A stretch of DNA of 22,943 nt, taken from a virus. The stretch is taken from IMG/VR virus record IMGVR_UViG_3300017971_000182, positions 1 to 22,943 of that record. One strand, 5' to 3'. The notes under the pieces are model-generated. The model was not told where the DNA came from. It worked only from the letters and a program-made list of their open reading frames with translations, and did not search any database. Positions 1 through 6,940 of the stretch are shown here, one piece after another; the first letter of the stretch is position 1, and each line of letters starts with the position of its first letter. The translations under genes were made by a program, and so were the position numbers.

Positions 1-123
1 ACAAAAGTCCCGTATGCCGGGATGTGTGTCTAACAATTGTCGGAGCTGATGCCGGGTGAGCTTGAGAGCCCATCCAGAACCGTTGCTTTGAAATGTCCCA
101 TGGTTGTACAGGTTCAACCAACG
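1..123. repeat. Terminal direct repeat, left copy
   Basis: Bases 1-123 are identical to 22821-22943. The match is bounded only by the two ends of the window, which is what an assembler leaves when it closes a circle or a circularly permuted population. The repeat lies wholly inside a protein-coding frame that continues correctly across the join. This favours an assembly overlap on a circular map over a packaged terminal repeat with its own function, although the latter is not excluded. Confidence 0.97.
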
Positions 124-486
124 AAGCGCAGACGCTAGCACTGCGTAGTGTTTTTCACCGTCACGGGCGAGAAGATGAGCGGCGGTTCTTCCCCGTCCTG
201 TGTCGATCGAATCAAACGACCCGACCGCAACTCCTCTCACGACGATCACGTCAATCGATTTTCCAGCCATAACCACAGCCAAACACCGATGCTGCCCGTC
301 CTCCATTTTCCCGTCGCTGTTGAACACAATTGTTGCCCCGTTACGCTCCCACTCGCCCACCTGGATTGAATTGGCCAACTCTCTGGCGTAGAGTTTACTC
401 AGCGGGCGATTTGGCGCCCGGTTGTCAAGCCATCGTTGGGCCTTGTCTGGCGTCAACGTTTCCAGTCGTGTGCTGATCCTGCTCAT
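1..486 (-). CDS. DGQHR-motif (ParB-like) phage protein, N-terminal part; continues at 22820..22503
   Basis: The ATG at 484-486 follows an AAGGAG ribosome site (around 494-499). The frame is open to base 1 and continues in frame at 22820, giving one 267-residue protein (486 + 318 nt). Residues 63-67 are DGQHR within a GKMEDGQHRCLAVVMAGK context, followed near residue 92 by DSIDTGRGRTAA. This is the signature of a widespread but poorly characterised phage family related to the ParB/Srx N-terminal fold; DndB and DpdB of DNA-modification systems also carry DGQHR domains. Its function here is unknown; DNA binding or regulation is an inference. It stands alone between the terL terminator and the portal gene, and I saw no promoter directly upstream, so it is probably transcribed by read-through. 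Confidence 0.88.
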   Translation of the reverse strand, partial: MSRISTRLETLTPDKAQRWLDNRAPNRPLSKLYARELANSIQVGEWERNGATIVFNSDGKMEDGQHRCLAVVMAGKSIDVIVVRGVAVGSFDSIDTGRGRTAAHLLARDGEKHYAVLASALRWLNLYNHGTFQSNGSGWALKLTRHQLRQLLDTHPGIRDFC

Positions 487-511
487 CTCGCTTCTCCTTG
501 TAAAGAGCTGT

Positions 512-547
512 AAAAACCCGGCGCCCCGCCCCACGCAAGGGCGCCGG
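512..547 (-). terminator. Intrinsic terminator after the early/packaging operon
   Basis: On the - strand, CCGGCGCCC (539-547 as its + strand complement) pairs with GGGCGCCGG (518-526) around a 12-nt loop. This 9-bp all-GC stem is followed directly by a GTTTTT run (512-517). This is the classic rho-independent form and the strongest terminator seen in the window. It lies between the 44-codon ORF after terL and the DGQHR gene, only about 12 nt before the latter's ribosome site. It should separate or attenuate the two transcription units. Confidence 0.85.
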
Positions 548-559
548 TGGGAGCGCCGG

Positions 560-694
560 CTACAAGCCGGGCTCCGGTTTCGGTTTCGGCCACGGCACCA
601 TTTCACTCAGCGGACAATCAAACCGATCGTGACTGTGCGTCCGCAGGGCATCGAGCCGCCGGGGCTCGTTCATTTTTTCGGCTTCGTGTTTCAT
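560..694 (-). CDS. Small ORF (44 aa) coupled to terL
   Basis: The ATG at 692-694 overlaps the terL stop codon as ATGA, with AGGA about 9 nt upstream inside the end of terL. The frame encodes 44 residues and stops at 560-562. The product is charged and proline-rich at its end (WPKPKPKPEPGL-like Pro/Lys/Glu tail), with no recognised domain and no membrane segment. The start geometry is the same as that of the well-supported genes around it, and the stop falls before the intrinsic terminator. I do not recognise it. It could be untranslated 3' leader, so confidence is moderate. Confidence 0.5.
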   Translation of the reverse strand: MKHEAEKMNEPRRLDALRTHSHDRFDCPLSEMVPWPKPKPEPGL

Positions 695-2076
695 GTCGTG
701 TAGATCCTTTGGTCACCGCCGGTCGGCTGCCCGGTCGTTCCAAGCAAATCCAACCAGAGACGACGCATTAGTGCCAGTGCGTCTGGGCCATCGTCGTGTG
801 ACCCGAGTGGAAAATCCCGTAACTGATTCCCCAGGATTCGCCCCTGCGGTGTGTCGCGGATTTTGACCAGCCCCTGCGCAAGCAGCGGAGTCAAGATCAT
901 GCGAATCCTGATTTCCTTGTTTTCTGTATTTTCGTAAGGGTAGATTTTCGCCGCCGGAGCCAGCTTGTAGATGTTCAGCGCGATACATTCCTGAAAATTG
1001 TTGGTCTCGATTGCGAACGCATCGGGGTTCTTTTGTTTCACCTGCGCCGCCGCCAATTCCTCCAGCTGCGTTGTGGGGATGCGCTTTAGGATCGGGTCAT
1101 CAATCCAGAGAGTGCCCTGCGGATCGACCAGCCCGTAAAGCAACGCGCTGTAGTCGCCCTTCTTGGCCTTCTTGCCTTTCGCCGGATCTAGAGCGAGAAA
1201 CCGAAATCGCGGCTTGAATTCGGGCAACTCGTGGTAGTAAAGATCCTGCCAGTATTTCGCGGGCCACTCGCACAACTCGGCAGCCGTCGACGGATCTTGC
1301 TGATAGAGCGAGTACCATTGCCACTCCGTACCGGCCAACTCGTGATCACGTTTGATCGCCCGTAGCTTTTTGGCGTCGTATCGTTCAGGCCACAACGCTC
1401 GCTCCCCATCGTCACTCAGCGCGGGGAACTTCAGCCGGTGCCACTGCTCGCGTGGCTCCAGGTGGGCGTTGCTCTCCAGTAGCTTGCCCGATAGATCGTC
1501 GGGATGGCGGCGGCTCATCACCATGATGATTTTGCCACCGGGCTCCAATCGCCCAAGCAGCTCCCCGTGGAACTGTTTGTACAACTTGTCACGCCCTTCC
1601 TCCGTGGCGACTTCGCCAAATTCCTTGACCAGATCGTCACAGACGATCAGGTGCGCGCCCTTGCCGGCGATCCCGCCGTAGATGCCCAGCCCGCGCAGGT
1701 CGCCAGTGTGCGGCGGAGCGAGTCTGAAGTGAGCGCGGGGCTTGTACTTCGGATCAAGATGCACGCCCGTCAATTTCGGCCCCCACTCCCCAACGAGGCT
1801 CCGGACCTTGGAAGACCACTCCGTTGCGAAGTCGGAACCGTATGACACGACCCAAACCGATTTGTTCGGGTGCGTCATGATGTACCACGACGGGAGGATG
1901 TAGCTACAGTAGAATGATTTCCCATGCCGCACCGGGATTTCAATCACAAGCCGGTTCTTGTCGGGATCGTACAGCGTTTGCAGCACCGCCCGCTGAAGCG
2001 CCTGAATGTGCGCGGGGAATTGCCACTCAGGCAGCGCAGCACGGGCAAGCGTCGATGGTAGGAGGGTGTTACTCAC
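691..2076 (-). CDS. terL: Terminase large subunit (ATPase and nuclease)
   Basis: This 461-residue protein is the motor that translocates DNA into the prohead through the portal and cuts the concatemer. It begins at a GTG whose GTGA overlaps the stop of the preceding gene; the open frame extends further upstream, but only as a shadow of that gene. Residues 48-54 (PVRHGKS) form the Walker A loop and residues 143-148 (LIVCDD) the Walker B strand. The C-terminal RNase H-like nuclease shows LALDPAKG at about 294-301 (Asp297), AIETNN at 355-360 (Glu357) and SHDDGPDAL at 426-434. Length and motif order are normal for the family. It is followed by a 44-codon ORF and a terminator, and is separated from the putative small terminase by three genes. 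Confidence 0.95.
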   Translation of the reverse strand: MSNTLLPSTLARAALPEWQFPAHIQALQRAVLQTLYDPDKNRLVIEIPVRHGKSFYCSYILPSWYIMTHPNKSVWVVSYGSDFATEWSSKVRSLVGEWGPKLTGVHLDPKYKPRAHFRLAPPHTGDLRGLGIYGGIAGKGAHLIVCDDLVKEFGEVATEEGRDKLYKQFHGELLGRLEPGGKIIMVMSRRHPDDLSGKLLESNAHLEPREQWHRLKFPALSDDGERALWPERYDAKKLRAIKRDHELAGTEWQWYSLYQQDPSTAAELCEWPAKYWQDLYYHELPEFKPRFRFLALDPAKGKKAKKGDYSALLYGLVDPQGTLWIDDPILKRIPTTQLEELAAAQVKQKNPDAFAIETNNFQECIALNIYKLAPAAKIYPYENTENKEIRIRMILTPLLAQGLVKIRDTPQGRILGNQLRDFPLGSHDDGPDALALMRRLWLDLLGTTGQPTGGDQRIYTT

Positions 2077-2345
2077 GGCATGTTCTTCAATGCGTCGAGC
2101 ACGGTAGCCCCGGCCATCATCACCACGTACAGCAGGAGCCCACCGCCGCCGATCACTATCAGCGCGGTCGCAACGCCCATGCATCCACGATAGCCGCTGT
2201 TGTACGAATCGGGCGGTGGCGGTTGCCGTTGAATCTCGCCCCGCAACCACAGCGCATGTTGCAGCAGCCACTCCGCATCGAGGTCGTCAATTCCACGGCC
2301 GTCGTCCTGAAACGACTGGCGAATTTCTTCAAGTCGATCTGGCAT
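2073..2345 (-). CDS. Small single-span membrane protein
   Basis: This 90-residue protein has a start ATG overlapping the RusA-like gene's stop as TGATG; a GTG one codon earlier is possible. The N-terminal half is acidic and helical, a PPPP stretch follows at about 43-46, and residues 57-80 form a hydrophobic, glycine-rich membrane segment (ATALIVIGGGGLLLYVVMMA). A short polar tail of about 10 residues follows. I recognise no family. It lies between a resolvase and terL, an odd place for a membrane protein. A holin or a membrane-associated accessory are possibilities, not conclusions. Confidence 0.75.
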   Translation of the reverse strand: MPDRLEEIRQSFQDDGRGIDDLDAEWLLQHALWLRGEIQRQPPPPDSYNSGYRGCMGVATALIVIGGGGLLLYVVMMAGATVLDALKNMP

Positions 2346-2866
2346 CACTTCCCTCCCGCCGCGTCTGCGGCTGTTAATAGTGGCAGTTCTTCGAGCGCGT
2401 CGACTGTGATCTCGGCGCGCTCCTCAGCCTCGGTCCACTGCTTGATTGGCCCCGGCGCGTATTCGACGATTTGGCTATCGTCAACGTACACAACGCCAGT
2501 CAGCGCGTCTTCAATCGGGCGAATCAGTTTCGACGCGTCCGGTTTTGAAGTATGAAACCTGGGGGCCGATGCCTTCAACATGGCGCTGTATCGCCCGGTC
2601 CGGTAATGACACTTCGGGCGACGAAAAAAGCATCGGACCCCCAGGCAAACCGGCCCGGCGATCAGTGCGTCATCACCGACCGCCAGCCGGGCCACCGCTG
2701 TAACCTTTTCCATCCACCCTTTCGACTGTGGGTTATCGTCCGCCGTCACGATCACCGGCCAAGTTGTGCCGGGCCGCATGACCAGCCGGCCATCCTTGTA
2801 TTTCAGATTGCGAGGGTTTTTTGACCCGCGCGATTGGGGCTTGCCGTAGACCGTGAAACTGATCAT
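2345..2866 (-). CDS. RusA-like Holliday junction resolvase
   Basis: This 173-residue protein begins at an ATG overlapping the upstream stop as ATGA. It has the RusA pattern: an N-terminal beta strand followed by KPQSRGSKN-type basic residues, then SKPDASKLIRPIEDALTGVV at about 107-126, VYVDD at 126-130 and a lysine at about 142. Asp110, Asp120 and Asp129/130 match the metal-binding aspartates of the family. RusA enzymes cut four-way DNA junctions. In phages they resolve recombination intermediates so that branched concatemers can be packaged, which fits the adjacent exonuclease, annealing protein and terminase genes. It is somewhat longer than the usual RusA length of about 120 residues, with a C-terminal extension. 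Confidence 0.85.
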   Translation of the reverse strand: MISFTVYGKPQSRGSKNPRNLKYKDGRLVMRPGTTWPVIVTADDNPQSKGWMEKVTAVARLAVGDDALIAGPVCLGVRCFFRRPKCHYRTGRYSAMLKASAPRFHTSKPDASKLIRPIEDALTGVVYVDDSQIVEYAPGPIKQWTEAEERAEITVDALEELPLLTAADAAGGK

Positions 2867-3171
2867 GCGTCGGCGTCCTTAATTTTCTCAACCTTGATCG
2901 TGTCGCCGCGATGGTTCAACTTGACTACGTAGCCATCGATTGCACACTCCTCTACGGAATGCTCCTGCATCTGCGCCACCAAATCGGCGCGCTGGGTCGC
3001 CTCTGTGACTTGCAACTCCTGCCGCGCGTGCAGGGTTTCGGCGTACAACTCCGCCGCCTGCAACACCGCCGGGTTCGGCGGATCAAACGTGCCCTCGATT
3101 TGCTGTTGCTTGGGTGGGCGTTTCTTCTTCGGTTCCTGTTTTTGGTTCTGCCGAGTTTTTTCAAAGCCCAT
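2863..3171 (-). CDS. Unknown protein with basic N-terminus and coiled-coil-like middle
   Basis: This 102-residue protein has its ATG at 3169-3171 chosen because GGGAGG lies about 8 nt upstream; a TTG two codons earlier is less likely. Residues 8-25 are rich in Lys, Gln and Pro. Residues 35-75 are a long polar, probably helical stretch, and the end is a beta-rich segment around GYVVKLNHRGDTIKVEKI. I recognise no family. It lies between the putative small terminase and the RusA-like resolvase, so a DNA-transaction accessory role is plausible by position only. Confidence 0.75.
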   Translation of the reverse strand: MGFEKTRQNQKQEPKKKRPPKQQQIEGTFDPPNPAVLQAAELYAETLHARQELQVTEATQRADLVAQMQEHSVEECAIDGYVVKLNHRGDTIKVEKIKDADA

Positions 3172-3173
3172 GA

Positions 3174-3680
3174 TCAATCCTCCCTTTCGTGAAACTCTGA
3201 AATCTCTTCCTCCAATTGCAGGGCCTTTTCCCGCAGCTGAGGATCTCGCATCGCGGCGAGTGCCGCCGGATCGTAAGAGGTCACCGCCACGGCAACCTCC
3301 GTCTGCTTTGGGGCTCCAAGCCCCAGCAATTCCATTTTCAGCTTGATCGCCGCAAGCCGGTTGGAGTGATCGGCTACGCGTATCGTGTCTTCGATTTGCT
3401 CCAGAGCGAGGGCCAGGTGATCTTGTCGCGACTCGTTCGCGATGACCGCCAGCCGCTCTTTTGCTTTTCTAATCGCGGTCTCGGCTGAGTCCGCACAACA
3501 CTTGAATTGATTCATGATTTTTTCCCGCACCACGTAGCGCCGGTGAAACGGGATCAGCTCAAACGCCCGGTTGACCCGTTTCAAAACGTCAACCGGTCCG
3601 GCTCGCTTCACCGGTTTCTTGATCTTTGACCGGGCGTGTGCCATGCGTTGTTGCGCGGGCGTCTGCTTCTTTTTGGGCAT
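3174..3680 (-). CDS. Putative terminase small subunit
   Basis: This 168-residue protein has an AGGAG site 9 nt before its ATG. It has a very basic N-terminus (MPKKKQTPAQQR, KIKKPVKR), then a helix-rich segment around 48-80 that reads as a helix-turn-helix (RRYVVREKIMNQF then SAETAIRKAKERL). A long helix at 88-120 and an acidic C-terminus (LEEEISEFHERED) follow. This layout of DNA-binding head, oligomerising helices and acidic tail is typical of small terminases, which recognise the packaging site and recruit TerL. It overlaps the preceding membrane-protein gene by 92 nt, which is unusual here. The assignment rests on layout and neighbourhood, not on a diagnostic motif. Confidence 0.6.
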   Translation of the reverse strand: MPKKKQTPAQQRMAHARSKIKKPVKRAGPVDVLKRVNRAFELIPFHRRYVVREKIMNQFKCCADSAETAIRKAKERLAVIANESRQDHLALALEQIEDTIRVADHSNRLAAIKLKMELLGLGAPKQTEVAVAVTSYDPAALAAMRDPQLREKALQLEEEISEFHERED

Positions 3681-3825
3681 TTAGAAATTCTCCTAATAGT
3701 CCGAGCGTTGGCAGTATCAACACCAGCCAGCTTAACGTCTGCTTTGTCACCTCAATCAGCAACTCCGCTTTTTCGTCGAGTCGGTCGAGTCGATCGGTAA
3801 TTAGTTTGTCGTCGCTATCAGCCAT
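3589..3825 (-). CDS. Small membrane protein, holin-like layout
   Basis: This 78-residue protein starts at the ATG at 3823-3825, after an excellent GGGGGAG site. An upstream ATG in the same frame lacks one and would lie inside the annealing-protein gene. Residues 1-28 are charged and helical (DDKLITDRLDRLDEKAELL), residues 31-49 are hydrophobic (TLSWLVLILPTLGLLGEFL), and the tail is polar. One membrane span plus an amphipathic helix resembles some small phage holins or XhlA/BhlA-type proteins, but no family is certain. Its 3' end overlaps the next gene by 92 nt. Its location among recombination and packaging genes is unexpected for lysis. Confidence 0.65.
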   Translation of the reverse strand: MADSDDKLITDRLDRLDEKAELLIEVTKQTLSWLVLILPTLGLLGEFLNAQKEADARATTHGTRPVKDQETGEASRTG

Positions 3826-4786
3826 CGAATCTCCCCCTTGCAATGTGCGCGGCTTTGTGGCACCGAGCCGCCGCGTCGGGTGATTGTTGGATGAAATCAT
3901 CCTCCATCATCCGGGCGAACAGTTTTTCGACCGCCAGCAAATCCTTCGCTCCCTCGAACGCCTGGCAGTACTCCTCCGCCGCCGCGTCCATTGCCGCCGG
4001 ATCGTACAGAGGTTTTTCTTTCGTCCGGCCCCCGCCGGCTCCGAACGGCACGTCGGGTCTTTCGTTAGGCAGTTCCGCCGCCTTTTCCGCCGCCTTTTCG
4101 GCTTCGGTTGGGATGTCGCGCTGATTCAGTAAATCATCCACCGAGGGCTTGTCGGGTGTTCCCGCCGGCTGATTGTTGATCATCCATCGTGCTTCGTCTT
4201 CGCTGGTCGCCCCGGAAATCGGCGTGAATAGCCGGACGGCGTGACGGAGGCTGAAGATTCTCAGCATGTGGATAGGGATCGACTTGGCGACGAATCCCGA
4301 TAGCCTGCTGTACTCGGCAGCAAACGCCCGATACTTCGTCGGATGCTCCCGGGTCTTGGAGTAGATCGTGGTTTCGATCCACTTCACCTCAGTCTCCGCC
4401 TCATCCTTCCACGCGAATTCCACGTCGAATCCATCGTAGTGCGGCGTGCGGTCGAGCACTCTCACCCAACCATCGACGCCGATGACCGTCATGAGCTTCC
4501 CCTTGTGGCGCGTGACGTAAACCTCGCGTGCCAGTGGGTCTAGCTCGTAACGGGCAACGAGCGCCAGCCCGCTCGTTAGCTCCTCGTTGCTCAGGGGTGG
4601 CTCCCCCTTGCCTGTCGGCCACGCGCCGCGAAGCAGGTTGAAAACCTTGCTCGGCTCGGTCCCCAGGAAAGCCGCCGCCCTCCCCACGATCGTTTCGCGC
4701 GGCGTGGCCTGGATTGTCTGGTCGATCAGGCCGTTGTCGGTGGTGGTCTGTCCGGCTGTGGCCGGCTGCGTTTGTTGTTGGTTCAT
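3818..4786 (-). CDS. RecT/Bet-family single-strand annealing protein
   Basis: This 322-residue protein starts at an ATG overlapping the exonuclease stop (ATGA) with AGGGAG upstream. The core at about 70-205 has the Bet/RecT pattern: NEELTSGLALVARYELDPLA, YVTRHKGKLMTVIGVDGWV, a DGFDVEF segment, and later AKSIPIHMLRIFSLRHAVRL near 175-195. These proteins coat single strands and anneal complementary ends, here made by the exonuclease encoded just upstream. The N-terminus is Gln/Thr-rich and the C-terminal third is Ala/Glu-rich and variable, which is common in the family as an exchangeable C-terminal arm. The exonuclease plus annealase pair gives this phage its own recombination route. Confidence 0.87.
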   Translation of the reverse strand: MNQQQTQPATAGQTTTDNGLIDQTIQATPRETIVGRAAAFLGTEPSKVFNLLRGAWPTGKGEPPLSNEELTSGLALVARYELDPLAREVYVTRHKGKLMTVIGVDGWVRVLDRTPHYDGFDVEFAWKDEAETEVKWIETTIYSKTREHPTKYRAFAAEYSRLSGFVAKSIPIHMLRIFSLRHAVRLFTPISGATSEDEARWMINNQPAGTPDKPSVDDLLNQRDIPTEAEKAAEKAAELPNERPDVPFGAGGGRTKEKPLYDPAAMDAAAEEYCQAFEGAKDLLAVEKLFARMMEDDFIQQSPDAAARCHKAAHIARGRFDG

Positions 4787-5625
4787 GCTTGCTCCCTTGC
4801 CCATTTGGGCGGTTCGATGGTTAGAAGTTCATTCTGCCCCGGTGCGCTCCAATCGTCGGTTTCGATCGACCGGGCGAGATTGCAAATGTCGTGAGTGTTT
4901 TGCCCCCGGCCAATCTCGATGTAGGCCGCGTCCAATCTGTACACGTATACATCGTGCGGCGGGGCCTTGCCCACGACGATGAAGATCCACTCTGCCGGGA
5001 TCGTCTTCGCGCCGAGTTCGGCAGCGATGCCATCGAGGTACCACGCCGCCTGCCGATGGTAGCCCCACTGCCAAATCGCTCCCGCCCGTCGAGTCTCACC
5101 GTCGATCAGACCGGAGAATCCCCCCGGGCTCGGATCGACTGCGGTTTTGAGGTCGACGCAAATAACGTGCTCCGGCAGTCTGATCAGCAAGTCGGGTTTG
5201 CACTTGCAGGCGAGCCCGGTTTCATCATGCCAGTAGATCGGCTGTTCTACCACGCCCCCGGCTCCCAGTAGTTTTGCCGCCTCGGGGTGGGCCGTCACCG
5301 CGTCGGCTGTGAGCGCGGCCGCTCTGTACTGCGAAGGCAAGAGCAGTTCCTTGCCGGCCTTGTCGGATTCCGCTTTGGCCTCTTTCCATTGGTTGCCACG
5401 CCGGTGGTCGAGGGCGGCGATTTCGTATCGCTCCGCCAACTCCTCCGGCTCAAGCAGCAGACAGTGCACCAACGAGCCGAACACCTGATCGGGCGTCGAA
5501 GGCGGCCGGGGGATCGTGCCGGTCACGAATCGCCCGTGGTACTCGGCCGGCGATCTGCGGTAGACCTCAAGCGTCGAGTGCGACACGCGGGCCGTGTCTG
5601 CGTGGTATTCATCGTTTGGGTTCAC
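4783..5625 (-). CDS. PD-(D/E)XK exonuclease (RecE / exonuclease VIII-like)
   Basis: This 280-residue protein begins at a GTG inside the last codons of the replication gene (17-nt overlap), preceded by AAGGAAGG. An N-terminal VSHSTLEVYRRSPAEYH segment and FGSLVHCLLLEPEE at 49-62 match the first helix and GxxxH region of the family. The nuclease core is VEQPIYW (Glu127), KPDLL (Asp145) and CVDLKTA (Asp158, Lys160), then a WGYHRQAAWYLDGI helix at 187-200. RecE-type enzymes digest 5' ends to expose 3' single strands for the annealing protein encoded directly downstream. The length is typical of the nuclease domain alone. Confidence 0.85.
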   Translation of the reverse strand: MNPNDEYHADTARVSHSTLEVYRRSPAEYHGRFVTGTIPRPPSTPDQVFGSLVHCLLLEPEELAERYEIAALDHRRGNQWKEAKAESDKAGKELLLPSQYRAAALTADAVTAHPEAAKLLGAGGVVEQPIYWHDETGLACKCKPDLLIRLPEHVICVDLKTAVDPSPGGFSGLIDGETRRAGAIWQWGYHRQAAWYLDGIAAELGAKTIPAEWIFIVVGKAPPHDVYVYRLDAAYIEIGRGQNTHDICNLARSIETDDWSAPGQNELLTIEPPKWAREQA

Positions 5626-6442
5626 TTAGTTTGCCTTCCTTTTTGGGTTTGGGTGGTTTAAGAAGTTGGGCCGGCACTTCTACCGCCGCCATCAACGCGG
5701 CGAAGTTTTGGCCCAACTCCTCAGCCCCCCGTTTCAAGCAGGTGGTCAGGTAGGCTGGTTTCGATCGACACCCCACCTTGGCGTCAACCGCCCCGACGGC
5801 GGAGGAGAGCCACGCCTCAGGCATGGGGCCGTACAATTCGAGCGCGCAGGCTTTCAAGATCAATCCTCGATTCTTCTCCGTCAGTTGCAGCCGGAGTTTC
5901 CGTTGGATTCGCTGCGCGGAACTTCGTACTTCCTCCCAGTCAATTTCCCTCAGTCGATCGATTCGATCGATTCGATTCGAATCGATCAATCCGTTGGATT
6001 GGATTGGATTGGATTGGATTGGATATGCGGTACGCCGTACCGTTTCGTCGGTACGCTGTTGGTACGCTGAAACGGCGTACACCGAAAGCCCTTCTCGGTG
6101 GGGGTAGCAATCCAGGAAATCTAACCCCGCTCGATTCAGCCGGGCCCGCACGTATTTCTCACAATGGCAAGGCCAGTCGTGAACTATCAGCCGGTACTCT
6201 GGGTGGGTGTCTAAAAACCCCGCATCTACTAGGGCGAGCACGAATTCCGTGGGCCGATCCGGGGACCACTCGCACGCTCGAGCGATCGTCGGATCGGGGA
6301 ACTTGCCAATGTCGCCCCGTGGCGCAAATTCGCCACAGTAGTCCCAAAGAAGGGACAGAATTCCTATAGCTTCTGGCCGGCTGCAACCGAGCAGCGCGGC
6401 CAGATTGTATAGTTTTGGGTGGCGATAACACTCACGTTTCAC
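5609..6442 (-). CDS. Putative replication initiator / replisome organiser with winged helix
   Basis: This 277-residue protein starts at GTG 6442 after GGGGAGG (8-nt gap). Residues 1-95 look like a winged-helix DNA-binding domain of the phage replisome-organiser type: YRHPKLYNLAALLGC, a helix ILSLLWDYCGEF, ARACEW, and a wing ending in DAGFLD then LIVHDW. Residues 119-165 are low complexity (Ser, Asn, Ile, Arg, Asp) because their DNA carries iteron-like repeats. Residues 170-277 are basic and helical and end in a lysine/proline-rich tail. The arrangement mirrors lambda O, whose gene contains the origin between its two domains. No helicase, polymerase or loader is visible nearby, so host enzymes would be recruited. 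Initiator function is inferred. Confidence 0.62.
   Translation of the reverse strand: MKRECYRHPKLYNLAALLGCSRPEAIGILSLLWDYCGEFAPRGDIGKFPDPTIARACEWSPDRPTEFVLALVDAGFLDTHPEYRLIVHDWPCHCEKYVRARLNRAGLDFLDCYPHREGLSVYAVSAYQQRTDETVRRTAYPIQSNPIQSNGLIDSNRIDRIDRLREIDWEEVRSSAQRIQRKLRLQLTEKNRGLILKACALELYGPMPEAWLSSAVGAVDAKVGCRSKPAYLTTCLKRGAEELGQNFAALMAAVEVPAQLLKPPKPKKEGKLSEPKR
5954..6081. repeat. Iteron-like repeats inside the replication gene; candidate origin
   Basis: Three blocks stand side by side. First, at 5954-5990, overlapping TCGATCGATT/TCGATT units carry three GATC sites. Second, at 5996-6025, GGATT occurs five times in tandem followed by GGATA. Third, GGTACGC occurs at 6029, 6050 and 6061, that is 21 and 11 bp apart, close to two and one helical turns, with related inverted GTAC-containing sequence at 6034-6041 and 6074-6080. 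The blocks coincide with the low-complexity linker of the encoded protein. Repeats inside an initiator gene match the lambda-type origin plan; origin function is inferred. Confidence 0.6.
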
Positions 6443-6514
6443 TGCGATTTCCTCCCCAAAAAAGCCCGCCCCTCGCTTTGTTTTTCCCTCTCCCTGCGAA
6501 GCTTTGCCACTCCC

Positions 6515-6940
6515 TTAGCTAGCGGGCTCAATCTCAAAACGCACGATAACAGCTTGCTTGCGATAAATGACCCGCGCACCGTTAAGATTGCAATCACACA
6601 GATTGGCCTCGCTCAGATCGGCACCGCGAAGATCGGCACCGCTCAGGTTGGCACCGTTAAGATCGGCACCGTTAAGATCGGCATCGCACAGGTTGGCACC
6701 GGTTAGATCGGCACAGATCAGACGGGCACCGCGCAGATCGGCGCGGCGAAGATCGGCACCGCTCAGATCGGCGCGGCGAAGATCGGCACAGATCAGACGG
6801 GCACCGCGCAGATCGGCGCGGCGTAGGTTGGCATCGCGCAGATCGGCGCGGCGAAGATCGGCATCGCGCAGATCGGCGCGGCTCCCGGTCTCGGGGTCCT
6901 GCAGCCACGCCGCGTGCTCTGCCAGGATTTTTGAGTTCAT
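6515..6940 (-). CDS. Pentapeptide repeat protein
   Basis: This 141-residue protein has its ATG overlapping the upstream stop as TAATG, with GGAG about 10 nt upstream. Residues 21-125 are 21 uninterrupted pentapeptides of the A(D/N)LxX type, such as [20 protein letters not shown] and GANLS. They are capped by a short N-terminal helix ([12 protein letters not shown]) and a beta tail ([15 protein letters not shown]). Such arrays fold as a right-handed quadrilateral beta-helix; some members (Qnr, MfpA) mimic DNA and bind gyrase. Here it is an early gene just before the replication initiator, so a gyrase- or DNA-binding-protein-directed role is plausible but unproven. Confidence 0.92.
   Translation of the reverse strand: MNSKILAEHAAWLQDPETGSRADLRDADLRRADLRDANLRRADLRGARLICADLRRADLSGADLRRADLRGARLICADLTGANLCDADLNGADLNGANLSGADLRGADLSEANLCDCNLNGARVIYRKQAVIVRFEIEPAS
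6705..6823. repeat. Duplicated DNA segment in the pentapeptide gene
   Basis: A 44-bp stretch starting AGATCGGCACAGATCAGACG occurs at 6705-6748 and again at 6780-6823 without mismatch. The offset is 75 bp, which equals five pentapeptides. Shorter near-identical 30-bp-spaced copies (GATCGGCGCGGCGAAGATCG) surround it. The identity, including third codon positions, indicates recent expansion of the array by duplication. Confidence 0.85.

Noticed and set aside
6443-6514. Weak hairpin AAAGC/GCTTT followed by T-run before the replication gene
   Set aside because: Only a 5-bp A/T-rich stem with a 9-nt loop; it would hardly stop transcription and may be chance.
6580-6880. Repeated GATCGGC units resembling a CRISPR or binding-site array
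   Set aside because: They are fully explained by the codons of the pentapeptide repeats; there are no unique spacers.
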